47,789 bases of DNA, taken from Nitrososphaerota archaeon (lineage in GTDB: Archaea; Thermoproteota; Nitrososphaeria; Nitrososphaerales; Gagatemarchaeaceae). How positions within the stretch are numbered: the stretch's first letter is position 1; each line of letters begins with the position of its first letter. The notes below the pieces were generated by a model. That model was not told where the DNA came from, ran no database searches, and was given only the letters and a program-made list of their open reading frames with translations. The translations under genes and the position numbers were made by a program. Shown here in pieces: positions 33,592 through 41,386 of the stretch. Location of the stretch: positions 1 through 47,789 of the forward strand of contig JAPCJK010000004.1 of NCBI GenBank assembly GCA_027886975.1. The letters run 5' to 3'.

Positions 33592-34857
33592 TTGTCCGAA
33601 CAAGAACTGATGGCCCCAAGCATCCCTCGGCCCCTCCTGCCAAGGCAGCCCGAGGTCAACATTGGGAGCGCGGGTCACGTGGACCACGGCAAGACCACAA
33701 CGGTCCAGGCGATAACGGGGGTCTGGGCGAGCGCACATAGTGAGGAACTGAAGCGAGGAATCACGATCAAGGTTGGCTACGCGGACGCCGCTTTCTACAA
33801 GTGCTCTCACACCCCGATCCCGGCCGCATATTCCACAAGCCCGAAGTGCCCGGTCTGCGGGAGAGATACGAAGCTACTCAGAGCAGTGAGCTTTGTCGAC
33901 TGTCCAGGCCACGAGAGCTTGATGACCAACATGCTTGCCGGGGCATTCCTGATGGATGGTGCGCTCCTTGTGATCGCAGCGAATGAACCCGTGCCAAAGC
34001 CGCAAACGAGGGAACACCTGCAAGCTCTGCAAATGCTGGGCATGAAGAGGATTGTCATAGCGCAGAACAAGGTTGACCTGGTGAACGACTCCGAAGCGAC
34101 GAAGAATCACGCCGGGATTGAGAAGTTCGTCGAGGGCACCGTCGCCGAGGACGCCCCGATTGTCCCCATCTCAGCCCAGCAAAGGCTGAACATTGATGCT
34201 CTGATTGAAGCGCTCGAAGAGGTCGTCCCTACACCAAAGAGGGATCTTGGGGCGAACCCGCTGATGTACGTGGTCAGGAGTTTCGACGTGAATAGGCCGG
34301 GCGCGGAAATCTCCGCGCTATCGGGCGGCGTACTCGGAGGGAGCCTCACGAGAGGGGAACTGCATGTGGGGGAGGAGATAGAGCTGAGGCCGGGGATGGT
34401 CGACGAAAGGAGCGGCAAGTACCTCCCCGTAGTGACCAAAGTGGCGAGCTTGCAGACGGGCGCCGGCCCAGCAGAGAAGGTCGGTCCGGGGGGGCTCGTC
34501 GCCATAGGCACACATCTCGACCCGACCTTCACGCGGGGAGACCAGATGGTGGGGAGTGTCATCGGCAGGCCCGGGACGCTCCCGGAGACCCTGGAGCATG
34601 TCACATTGGACGTGACGCTGCTGGAGACCGCCGTGGGTTCGGCTGAGCTCGTCAAAGTCGAGAAGGTCAAGCTGGGAGAGATGATCAGGCTGAACCTTGG
34701 CACCGCGTCGACCTTGGCGGTGGTCACTTCGGTCAGGGGAGAAGTGGTTGAGGTGGACCTCAAGAAGCCAGTCGCCATCGAGATGGGGATGAGGGCCGCC
34801 ATAAGCAGGAGAATCGCCGAAAGATGGCGCTTGATCGGCTCAGGCCTCCTCAAGTAG
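33592..34857 (+). CDS. eif2g: Translation initiation factor aIF2, gamma subunit
   Basis: 421 residues from TTG 33592. The GTPase domain has GHVDHGKTT, DCPGHESLM and NKVDLV, and the zinc knuckle C-x-H...CPVC between switches is present (YKCSHTP and SPKCPVCGR). Two beta-barrel domains follow to the C-terminus. It delivers initiator Met-tRNA to the small subunit. It leads a plus-strand cluster conserved in archaea, with the PIN gene starting three bases after its stop. Confidence 0.97.
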   Translation: MSEQELMAPSIPRPLLPRQPEVNIGSAGHVDHGKTTTVQAITGVWASAHSEELKRGITIKVGYADAAFYKCSHTPIPAAYSTSPKCPVCGRDTKLLRAVSFVDCPGHESLMTNMLAGAFLMDGALLVIAANEPVPKPQTREHLQALQMLGMKRIVIAQNKVDLVNDSEATKNHAGIEKFVEGTVAEDAPIVPISAQQRLNIDALIEALEEVVPTPKRDLGANPLMYVVRSFDVNRPGAEISALSGGVLGGSLTRGELHVGEEIELRPGMVDERSGKYLPVVTKVASLQTGAGPAEKVGPGGLVAIGTHLDPTFTRGDQMVGSVIGRPGTLPETLEHVTLDVTLLETAVGSAELVKVEKVKLGEMIRLNLGTASTLAVVTSVRGEVVEVDLKKPVAIEMGMRAAISRRIAERWRLIGSGLLK

Positions 34858-34860
34858 TCT

Positions 34861-35229
34861 TTGCAGCGCGTAATATTTGACAGCAGTTTCCTGATGGCCG
34901 TGGCTGAGAATCCCACCACCTGGTTCCAAGATATCGTCGCAGGTTTGGGGAGTTTCGAACCCATCTTGCCGGCATGCGTCCGCGACGAGCTGTCGAAGCT
35001 GGCCTCTGGTCGTGGGAAGCGGGCGCGTGAAGCACGAGTGGCCCTAGACCTGGCTTCGAACTTCGCCTCCATTCCATGCGGTAAAGCGGCGGTCGACGAC
35101 GAAATAGTGTCGGCCGCCCTCACGAAAGGGGCGCTCGTCGCTACAACGGATGCTGACCTTGTGCTCTCTCTAAGAGCGGCGCACCTCAAAGTCGTTTCGC
35201 TCAGGTCTGGGAGGGTGGCGTTGGGATAG
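34861..35229 (+). CDS. PIN-domain protein, Fcf1/Utp24-like
   Basis: 122 residues from TTG 34861. The PIN acidic residues appear in VIFDSSFLMA, VRDELSKLA, VDDEIVSAA and TTDADLV. Archaeal PIN proteins at this position, between aIF2-gamma and RpoE, resemble the eukaryotic rRNA-processing nuclease Fcf1 rather than a VapC toxin, and no antitoxin gene is present. Probable RNA endonuclease in rRNA maturation, by synteny. Confidence 0.88.
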   Translation: MQRVIFDSSFLMAVAENPTTWFQDIVAGLGSFEPILPACVRDELSKLASGRGKRAREARVALDLASNFASIPCGKAAVDDEIVSAALTKGALVATTDADLVLSLRAAHLKVVSLRSGRVALG

Positions 35230-35235
35230 ATTTCG

Positions 35236-36072
35236 ATGACAACAATCCAAGAACCCGTTAATATCCCAGCGCACAGGATTGCCCTCGAGTTGGTTCTCGC
35301 GAAGATCAGCCCTCAAAGAGAAACAAGAAGGATTGTTGGGTTCGTCCGGAAGACTGTAACTGGAGCCCGTGCTGGAGGGGTGGTTGTGGGCCTCAGCGGA
35401 GGGGTCGACAGTTCGGTCGTGGGAGCGCTTTGCGTCAGGGCCTTGGGCAAGGAGAGAGTCCTTGCACTGTTGATGCCATCTGACCATACTCCGAAACAAG
35501 ATATCGAAGACGCGGAGGCTCTGGCGAAGTCCTGGCAGGTCGAGTCGTCGACCGTTCACATATCATCGTTGATGCGGTCGTTCAGCGCCGCAGTCGGATT
35601 GGAGGGGACAAAAGTCGCGAAAGCGAACGCAGTCGCAAGAATAAGGATGGCGATCCTATACTATTATGCGAACAGCCTCGGATATCTAGTTGGAGGGACG
35701 GGGGACAGGAGCGAGAATTTACTGGGTTATTTTACGAAGTGGGGGGACGGTGGTACAGACTTCTTGCCGATAGCGCATCTCTACAAGACCCAGGTCCGGG
35801 AGCTGGGGGCGTACCTCGGCTTGCCAAAAGGGGTTGTTGAGAAACCCGCATCCCCTCAGCTTTGGGCCGGCCAAAGGGCCACGGATGAGATTCCGGCGGA
35901 CTACGACAGGCTTGACGTTGTCCTTCACTACCTATTCGACATGAAGGCTTCAAGAGCCAAGGCTGCGAAGGCAGCCGGACTTACGATCGAAGTAGTGGAC
36001 AAAGTGGTGGAAATGCACAACGGGTCCGCGCACAAAAGAGTTCCCCCGCCTTCACTTATCGAAGAAAGTTAG
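35236..36072 (+). CDS. nadE: NAD+ synthetase
   Basis: 278 residues. GLSGGVDSSVVGALCVRALG is the PP-loop, followed by LMPSDHTPKQD, VGGTGDRSENLLGYFTKWGDGGTD region, and LPKGVVEKPASPQLW. It amidates nicotinic-acid adenine dinucleotide; lacking a glutaminase domain it uses ammonia, as usual in archaea. It lies six bases after the PIN gene. NadE in the middle of a transcription/translation cluster is unusual relative to the arrangement I expect. Confidence 0.95.
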   Translation: MTTIQEPVNIPAHRIALELVLAKISPQRETRRIVGFVRKTVTGARAGGVVVGLSGGVDSSVVGALCVRALGKERVLALLMPSDHTPKQDIEDAEALAKSWQVESSTVHISSLMRSFSAAVGLEGTKVAKANAVARIRMAILYYYANSLGYLVGGTGDRSENLLGYFTKWGDGGTDFLPIAHLYKTQVRELGAYLGLPKGVVEKPASPQLWAGQRATDEIPADYDRLDVVLHYLFDMKASRAKAAKAAGLTIEVVDKVVEMHNGSAHKRVPPPSLIEES

Positions 36073-36096
36073 CATTTTCGTCTCACATTAGCCAAA

Positions 36097-36106
36097 GATT
36101 AATATC
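36097..36106 (+). promoter_or_regulatory. TATA box before rpoE1
   Basis: GATTAATATC, 37-46 bases before the rpoE1 ATG, gives that part of the cluster its own promoter. Confidence 0.45.
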
Positions 36107-36142
36107 GCCGACTCAAAGCGGTGGCCGCGTTTCTGACAATTC

Positions 36143-36727
36143 ATGTTTGAGCTAGTCAACCTTGAGGATGTAGTCCGCGTCCCCCCGGACAAGTTCGGAT
36201 CTCCACTGGAGAAAGTTGCATTGGACCTGCTCAAGCTGAAGTATGAAAGCACCATCAACCCAGACCACGGGTATCTTGTCCTCGTCACCAAGGTCGACGT
36301 GGACAAGGTCGGCAAAATCATAGCCGGGGACGGAGCGACATATCACAGGGTGAGGTTCGAAGTCCTGTCCTTCTTCCCCTTGAAGCAGGAGATTGTCGAA
36401 GGGGAGATAGTCGAAGTCACGGACTTCGGCGCTTTCGTTCGCATCGGCCCGGCCGACGCTCTACTGCACCTGAGCCAAATTATGGACGACTACCTGACAA
36501 GTGATGTAAAATCAGGAATCATAACCGCATCGCAGAGCAAGCGAACATTGAGGGTGGGGAGCAAGGTCAGGGTCAGAATCACTGCGGTCAGCCTGGGGCA
36601 CGGAATCTCGATGGGGAAAATCGGAGTCACCTGCAGGCAGCCGTTCCTGGGGGCTCTCGAGTGGATCGATGAGGAGATTAGCAAGGCAGCCAAGGCTCGG
36701 AAAGCAGACGAGCGGGCGGAGAAGTAG
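36143..36727 (+). CDS. rpoE1: RNA polymerase subunit RpoE1 (Rpb7 homologue)
   Basis: 194 residues. The N-terminal Rpb7 domain (ATG start, LEDVVRVPPDKFG) is followed by the S1-type OB domain EGEIVEVTDFGAFVRIGPAD with LLHLSQIMDDY. It forms the polymerase stalk with RpoF. The C-terminus is Lys/Glu rich. The spt4 gene starts eight bases later, so both stalk and elongation-factor genes are cotranscribed. Confidence 0.96.
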   Translation: MFELVNLEDVVRVPPDKFGSPLEKVALDLLKLKYESTINPDHGYLVLVTKVDVDKVGKIIAGDGATYHRVRFEVLSFFPLKQEIVEGEIVEVTDFGAFVRIGPADALLHLSQIMDDYLTSDVKSGIITASQSKRTLRVGSKVRVRITAVSLGHGISMGKIGVTCRQPFLGALEWIDEEISKAAKARKADERAEK

Positions 36728-36735
36728 AGAAGGAA

Positions 36736-36921
36736 TTGAAGGAGCTGGCTTGCAGGAAATGCCGGACTCTGACCACCGAGAAAGCCTGCCCCAACGACGG
36801 TTCGACGGAGCTAAGCAACGAATGGTCAGGCCTGATAATAATCATCAACCCGGCGAAATCCCAGGTGGCGAAGACCCTGGGGATAGTCAAGCCTGGAAGA
36901 TACGCACTCAAGGTAAGCTGA
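36736..36921 (+). CDS. spt4: Transcription elongation factor Spt4 (RpoE2)
   Basis: 61 residues from TTG 36736. One zinc ribbon with CRKCRTL at the N-terminus; the second pair normally CPxC is reduced to a single Cys in ACPNDGS, so the site may be only three Cys. W-SGLIIIINPAKS is the Spt4 interface with Spt5. It helps RNA polymerase processivity. The following gene starts four bases after its stop. Confidence 0.92.
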   Translation: MKELACRKCRTLTTEKACPNDGSTELSNEWSGLIIIINPAKSQVAKTLGIVKPGRYALKVS

Positions 36922-36925
36922 CCCC

Positions 36926-37462
36926 TTGCGCAGGGTGTTCAGGCTCCCTGAAGGAATGAGGCTGAAGCTCGCGAGGCCTCTAGGTCGAGTGTTCAGAGGC
37001 GAGGAAGTGAACAGCCCGGAGTTCGGGAAGTTGGTGAGCGAATCTACGATGGTGGTGACAGTGGGGGACAGGGTTACAGACACGATCGGAGCTCTGGGAA
37101 GGACGCCCGAAGTGCAGGTGGTGGACGGCGTTGAGAGGAGGAAGCGCAGGGAACCCCCAAAGGTGCCCTACTCGAGGCTAGTGAAGGTTGAGAATCCTGC
37201 CGGGACACTGACCCGTGAAGCCATCGACGGGATGCGGAAGGCCTTCGGAGGGAGCAAGCCGGTCCGGGTCTTGGTTGAGGGGGAGGAGGACCTTATGACG
37301 ATACTGGCAGTCGCGATGGCCCCAGCATCAGCGGTCGTGTTTTACGGACAGCCGGGGGAGGGGGTCGTTGTCATCCGAGCCGACGGCATCGCAAAGTCGA
37401 GGAACAGGGAGATCCTCGGCAAGATGGGGATCAGGGGGATACATCGATTCTCATCAAGTTAA
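36926..37462 (+). CDS. GTP-dependent dephospho-CoA kinase (DUF359)
   Basis: 178 residues from TTG 36926. The N-terminal FRLPEGMRLKLARPLGRVF, VGDRVTDTI, and the central VENPAGTLT and VRVLVEGEEDLMTILAVAMAP with VVFYGQPGEGVVVI are the DUF359 signature. The family performs the last step of archaeal coenzyme A synthesis using GTP. It sits between spt4 and the eS24 gene, as is common in archaea. Confidence 0.94.
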   Translation: MRRVFRLPEGMRLKLARPLGRVFRGEEVNSPEFGKLVSESTMVVTVGDRVTDTIGALGRTPEVQVVDGVERRKRREPPKVPYSRLVKVENPAGTLTREAIDGMRKAFGGSKPVRVLVEGEEDLMTILAVAMAPASAVVFYGQPGEGVVVIRADGIAKSRNREILGKMGIRGIHRFSSS

Positions 37463-37490
37463 TATCCACGCTGAAAACGGGTGGCCGGGA

Positions 37491-37835
37491 TTGCATCTAG
37501 AGAAGAAATCTCGGTCTGAGGTACTCGACAGGACGTACGTTGAGGCTCACATCGAGGACAAGGCCGGAAGGTTCTCGAGGAAGGAGGCCATAGCGATGGT
37601 CGCCCAGGAACTGGGGGTGCCCGCTGAGAATGTGGCCCTGGTCAGGATCGATGGCCAGTCTGGGACCACCAACCTGCTTGGGAAATTCTACGTGTACGGT
37701 TCTACTCAGTCCAAAAACAGGGTCCACCCAAAGTATTTGGAGGAAAGGATGCTAACAAAGGCAGAAAGGGACAAGCTCAAGCAAGAGCGCAAGAAGGCCG
37801 CGGCTCCGGCTGCTCAGACTGAGGCGAAGAAGTAA
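37491..37835 (+). CDS. rps24e: Ribosomal protein eS24
   Basis: The track begins at 37368 within the upstream gene; TTG 37491, 28 bases after a GTTAATATCC box, gives 114 residues starting LHLEKKSRSEVLDRT. ARFSRKEAIAMVAQELGV-type core (here GRFSRKEA) and the closing GSTQSKNRVHPKYLEERM are eS24. The C-terminal AAAPAAQTEAKK tail is low complexity. It ends three bases before eS31. Confidence 0.95.
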   Translation: MHLEKKSRSEVLDRTYVEAHIEDKAGRFSRKEAIAMVAQELGVPAENVALVRIDGQSGTTNLLGKFYVYGSTQSKNRVHPKYLEERMLTKAERDKLKQERKKAAAPAAQTEAKK

Positions 37836-37837
37836 GG

Positions 37838-38107
37838 TTGTCGAAGCAGCAACCAGCACCTCCACCTCCGGCTCCGGCGCCTGCTGAAGCTGCCCCCGTA
37901 GAAGAGAAGAAGCCCGAGAAGAAGCAGAAGCCAAAAGCACCGAAAAGGAGGATTCAGGTTTACAAGCTCTACAAGGTGGAGGGGGAAACCCTCTCGAGGC
38001 TCAGGAAGGAGTGTCCGAGGTGCGGGAAGGGCTATTTCATGGCTCAGCATGGCAACAGGCTGACCTGCGGGCATTGCGGATACACGACGTATACTCAGAA
38101 GACCTAG
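37838..38107 (+). CDS. rps27ae: Ribosomal protein eS31 (S27ae)
   Basis: 89 residues from TTG 37838. The C-terminal half has the zinc site CPRCGKGYFMAQHGNRLTCG with a final HCGYTTY, typical of eS31 without the ubiquitin fusion of eukaryotes. The first 35 residues (PAPPPPAPAPAEAAP and Lys/Glu stretch) are a low-complexity extension, longer than the archaeal proteins I recall, which are 50-65 residues. It converges with a kinase gene (four-base overlap). Confidence 0.94.
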   Translation: MSKQQPAPPPPAPAPAEAAPVEEKKPEKKQKPKAPKRRIQVYKLYKVEGETLSRLRKECPRCGKGYFMAQHGNRLTCGHCGYTTYTQKT

Positions 38108-39729
38108 GCAAAAGACAGCATCGAGTCCTTCAGCATCCTGGCCATGCCTGGGGTTACGAACGGGCTAAAGGGCCTGAAGTATTTTGGACCCCGAGCTTTT
38201 TGGATGCATGACCTGTCACCGGACTTCGCGTACGATTCCAAGAACGTCATGGCGATCTTCTTCATTGCTTCTTCGCGATTCGAGAGCTTGGCCGTGTAGT
38301 AGAGGAATTCGGCTATGTCCCATGATTTGTCCCCCCCGGGGAAGGCCTGTTCGAGGTCGGTTAGGAAGAGACCGCCCTCGGACACGACGACGTTGCTAGG
38401 TTTCGTATCCCCTAGGACCAGGCCATTCGAATGTAACCGCGCCATGAGCTCGCCGTAGGCCGACACTGGACCGATACCATCGGAGGGTCCCTTTAGGTAA
38501 GTGTTGATCATGTTGGACAGATTAAGGCCGGAAACGAATTCCTTTACCAGAATCCTCTCCGCCGGAGCGACGGCGAGAACCGCCGGAACCAGTACACCAA
38601 GGCCCCCGAGTCTAAGAGTCATACCGTATTCACGGTCCATTCTTGCCAGAGGGGCCGTACTGAATTTGTTGGCTGCGGATGCCCAGACGCCGAGTAGCGC
38701 CCACTTCAACGACCTGACGTCTGTGTAGTTCTTCACGACAACTGATTTCTCGCGAGTGGAATCCTTGAACGTCAAGATTCTTGTGGTCGAGTACGGTTCT
38801 CCGATGTCCTTTTCCTTGGTCGAATAAGTCTCGAACCCGAAGAGACGGGCCAACTCCTTTACCAGAAACGCCGCGTCGGAGACGAAAGCCCCCTGCTCTA
38901 GCCGAATCAAGGAGCGGGGGTTGGCCAAGGGAACGAAAGGAGGAGGGTTTTCCCTCATACGCCTGAGCTTCGAAAGTGCCTCCCGGCTGAACACTGAAAG
39001 ACCAACCCTCCCCGCATACCCGTGAATCGCGTATTGGGTGACCCCCCGAGCAGTTACAGAGAATAGGGACTGTACTCGAGTGAAAGCGTCCATCTTCAGC
39101 TTCTCTGGGACGATCCTTACCCCACCTTGACCAGCTTGAAGAAGCCCCCGCCGTTCCAGGGACATGGCCGCTTCAGCAAACCCCTCGGTTGAGACAGTCA
39201 TGTTCTCTTCGCCAAGTGGACAGGTGTAAGTGTGAACGTAGCTGTAGAGCGCGGGGGGGTAAATCGAAGCTCTCTTGTTCAATTTGTCGAACAAGAAGTA
39301 CTCGTAAGGGACGACCAGATGCCGGCCGAATTCTCCGTAGTCTGCGGACAGCTCGAGCAGCGCCTCCAAGAGCACTCTCCTCTTGTACCCGACTTCAATT
39401 GTCCTCAGGAGCCCTGGGCCGGCTATTGACTCGTAGATGTTGAGGAGGCGTCCCACTACGAAATCCCCCAGGTAGGAGGATCCCGCATCCTGATTGAGGA
39501 GGTCTTCGTCGACGATCAGGGCGGAAGCGGCCACGGGCGCGTCGACGTACCTGTATCTGACCCCTTCGCCGAATCTCTTGAGGACTATGAGGATGTCGTA
39601 GTCCGAGTCGTCGCGTGCATAGCCAGCCACCTTTGAGCCGTATGCGCAGAGGGCTGAAATCTTGGAATTGTGAACGAGCGACGAAGCGATGTCCCTAATT
39701 GAGGATCGCTCGCTTTCCGAGAGCCTCAA
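38104..39729 (-). CDS. Nucleotidyltransferase fused to a Bud32-like kinase domain
   Basis: 541 residues from TTG 39729, whose TTGA overlaps the stop of the upstream gene; the longer track frame is rejected. N-terminal pol-beta-type nucleotidyltransferase: AYGSKVAG near residue 31 and DSDYD near 41-45 give the GS...DxD metal site. A middle region of about 250 residues is not recognised. The C-terminal lipopolysaccharide-kinase/Bud32-like domain has an ATP-binding VVVKNY, the catalytic loop LHSNGLVLGDTKPSNVVV and a DLE in place of DFG. It could modify tRNA or small molecules; a Bud32 role is only an analogy. Confidence 0.8.
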   Translation of the reverse strand: MRLSESERSSIRDIASSLVHNSKISALCAYGSKVAGYARDDSDYDILIVLKRFGEGVRYRYVDAPVAASALIVDEDLLNQDAGSSYLGDFVVGRLLNIYESIAGPGLLRTIEVGYKRRVLLEALLELSADYGEFGRHLVVPYEYFLFDKLNKRASIYPPALYSYVHTYTCPLGEENMTVSTEGFAEAAMSLERRGLLQAGQGGVRIVPEKLKMDAFTRVQSLFSVTARGVTQYAIHGYAGRVGLSVFSREALSKLRRMRENPPPFVPLANPRSLIRLEQGAFVSDAAFLVKELARLFGFETYSTKEKDIGEPYSTTRILTFKDSTREKSVVVKNYTDVRSLKWALLGVWASAANKFSTAPLARMDREYGMTLRLGGLGVLVPAVLAVAPAERILVKEFVSGLNLSNMINTYLKGPSDGIGPVSAYGELMARLHSNGLVLGDTKPSNVVVSEGGLFLTDLEQAFPGGDKSWDIAEFLYYTAKLSNREEAMKKIAMTFLESYAKSGDRSCIQKARGPKYFRPFSPFVTPGMARMLKDSMLSFA

Positions 39730-40412
39730 CGGCGAACCTTCTCTTGCAGTGCGGCAACTTTCGACACCACGGCGGGGTCGAACCTTGTCCCGGCTACGAC
39801 CCTCATGGCCAGCTTCACCCGATTTTCTTCCGGGCCAACCCAGCGGATCGGCAGGTTCTTGGCAATCCACGATTCCCCAACTTTCTTGTTGAGGGCCTGG
39901 TCTGAAAGATTCTCCTTGAACTTCCGGCTGACGAGCGACACCAGGGACTTGTCGGAGAAGAGGAGCCGAGGAGGGACCGTCCGTTCAGCGTCCGCGAAAG
40001 ATGCCTCGTAAAGTGTTGTGGCGACCTCGTCGGTTGTGACGTTTGTCGTGCTGAGCTTCCTAACTAGATCGACGTAGTGTGTGAACTCGTGGGCTGCGAC
40101 GGCCTCTATCGTACCCTTGGTCCCGAAGGCAACGAGGGCTGCTGTAAACTGCACCAGTATCACCACGCTTCCGGTCATTGTGGTAGGAATGACTCGGGCG
40201 AACAGAACACCCAACTCGCCGTACTCCCCGCCCCCCTTTGACAAGGGGAGGACAGGTTCGACATAGTACGGGGGGTAACGAAGGCCGCTCGCCCTCTCGA
40301 CCCGTTGGACGGCACCTACGACGTACTTCATCCGAAGCCTCACCTTCTTGGCCATCGCCCTCGGGACCTTCCCCTGCGCTACTGCTTGGTCCAGAAGAAT
40401 CAGCGGGTCCAA
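39726..40412 (-). CDS. HExxH metallopeptidase-like protein
   Basis: 228 residues with the zinc-binding motif AAHEFTHYVDLVRK near residue 108, and an acidic TTLYEASFADAE further on that could provide the third ligand. No signal peptide or membrane anchor is seen. I do not recognise a specific peptidase family. It is translationally coupled (TGA/TTG overlap) with the nucleotidyltransferase-kinase gene downstream, which suggests a joint function. Confidence 0.75.
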   Translation of the reverse strand: MDPLILLDQAVAQGKVPRAMAKKVRLRMKYVVGAVQRVERASGLRYPPYYVEPVLPLSKGGGEYGELGVLFARVIPTTMTGSVVILVQFTAALVAFGTKGTIEAVAAHEFTHYVDLVRKLSTTNVTTDEVATTLYEASFADAERTVPPRLLFSDKSLVSLVSRKFKENLSDQALNKKVGESWIAKNLPIRWVGPEENRVKLAMRVVAGTRFDPAVVSKVAALQEKVRR

Positions 40413-40454
40413 GGATTTCGCAGCCGGCCCGGCGTGCTTATGAATATTCGTCGG

Positions 40455-40913
40455 TTAGTCTACGAGGCGGAAGTTGACCGGAGGATTTCTGCGCGAAACT
40501 TCCATGAAGATTTCAGTGTGCATGACGCCCGGGATCTTTCCGATTACGTCGTAGACCGCCCGGTGCAGTTCGTCGAGGGACTGTCCCTTGAGGTTGGCGA
40601 TAATGTCGAAGCGGCCCGTCACTTCTCGGATGAGCCTGACCCCCTCGATCTTTTCGATCTCCCTCAGCACAGTTTCTCGCTGCTTCGGGTCGATGTTGAG
40701 CCCAGCCAGGGCACCCGCCCGCATCCCCAGTCTGTCTTCGTTCACCTGTACGGTGAATCGCTCTATCACCCCTCGCTTCTGGAGTCGCTTTATCCTGCTG
40801 TACATGACAGAGAGGTTGACACCAAGGTCCTTGCTAAGCTTCGGGACCGAGATTGACGCATCGGAGTAGAGAGAGGAAAGTATCTTCATGTCAAGGTCGT
40901 CCAGCCTCGCCAC
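40455..40913 (-). CDS. Lrp/AsnC-family transcriptional regulator
   Basis: 152 residues from GTG 40913. N-terminal winged helix-turn-helix (MKILSSLYSDASISVPKLSK then LGVNLSVMYSRIKRLQKRGV), then the RAM ligand-binding domain (GVRLIREVTGRFDIIANLKG). Family members bind amino acids and act as dimers or octamers on promoters. The gene sits alone between the metallopeptidase and eS6. The target cannot be told. Confidence 0.94.
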   Translation of the reverse strand: MARLDDLDMKILSSLYSDASISVPKLSKDLGVNLSVMYSRIKRLQKRGVIERFTVQVNEDRLGMRAGALAGLNIDPKQRETVLREIEKIEGVRLIREVTGRFDIIANLKGQSLDELHRAVYDVIGKIPGVMHTEIFMEVSRRNPPVNFRLVD

Positions 40914-40993
40914 TCAAGAATCGCCTTCGGGGTCGTCTTCGCGGCCCAGATATTTCTACTTTTCAGCCGAATGTCCTGAAGGATTGCGCGAAA

Positions 40994-41353
40994 CTAGCTG
41001 CTCTTCGCCGAGTCCTCTATCTGCTTGGCGTTGACCTGATAGGTCTCCTCGGTGATCGTGTTGCCCCGGACGAGCTTCCGCTTCTTCGCCCCATCCTCCT
41101 TCGTCCGGTACCCCACTCCCGCCGTGAGAAGTATGTAGTTCTTCCCCCCGCCGAGGGTGTCCCTTCTCATCGGGAAGCCAGCCTTGTCGCTCCCTCCTGT
41201 AATCATTATCTTTCCCGCCAGGCCAATCGAGGCCGCATCAAGAACATCGCCTATCTTTCTGCCAACGAGGAGCTGGGCGCCTGCGTCCTTCACTTCGTGC
41301 GCTTGCGACTTGCCGGTCTTCGGGTCAGATACCACGAGCTTGAATGCGGGCAT
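40994..41353 (-). CDS. rps6e: Ribosomal protein eS6
   Basis: 119 residues, an archaeal-size eS6. KLVVSDPKTGKSQAHEV, LLVGRKIGDVLDAASIGL, ITGGSDKAGFPMRRD and RKLVRGNTITEETYQVN are the family motifs. It is part of the small ribosomal subunit near the mRNA exit region. It is preceded on the same strand by infB (33-base gap) in the usual archaeal eL24-ndk-infB-eS6 grouping. Confidence 0.97.
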   Translation of the reverse strand: MPAFKLVVSDPKTGKSQAHEVKDAGAQLLVGRKIGDVLDAASIGLAGKIMITGGSDKAGFPMRRDTLGGGKNYILLTAGVGYRTKEDGAKKRKLVRGNTITEETYQVNAKQIEDSAKSS

Positions 41354-41386
41354 TTGACCGTCTGCGAATCTGTCGGGGATATAAAC

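Noticed and set aside
34107-35189. 360-residue minus-strand frame
   Set aside because: It is antisense to aIF2-gamma and the PIN gene, Ser/Thr/Pro-rich with no motif; a shadow of GC-rich coding.
34861-35229. VapC toxin
   Set aside because: No antitoxin gene is adjacent and the position within the aIF2-gamma cluster fits an rRNA-processing PIN protein.
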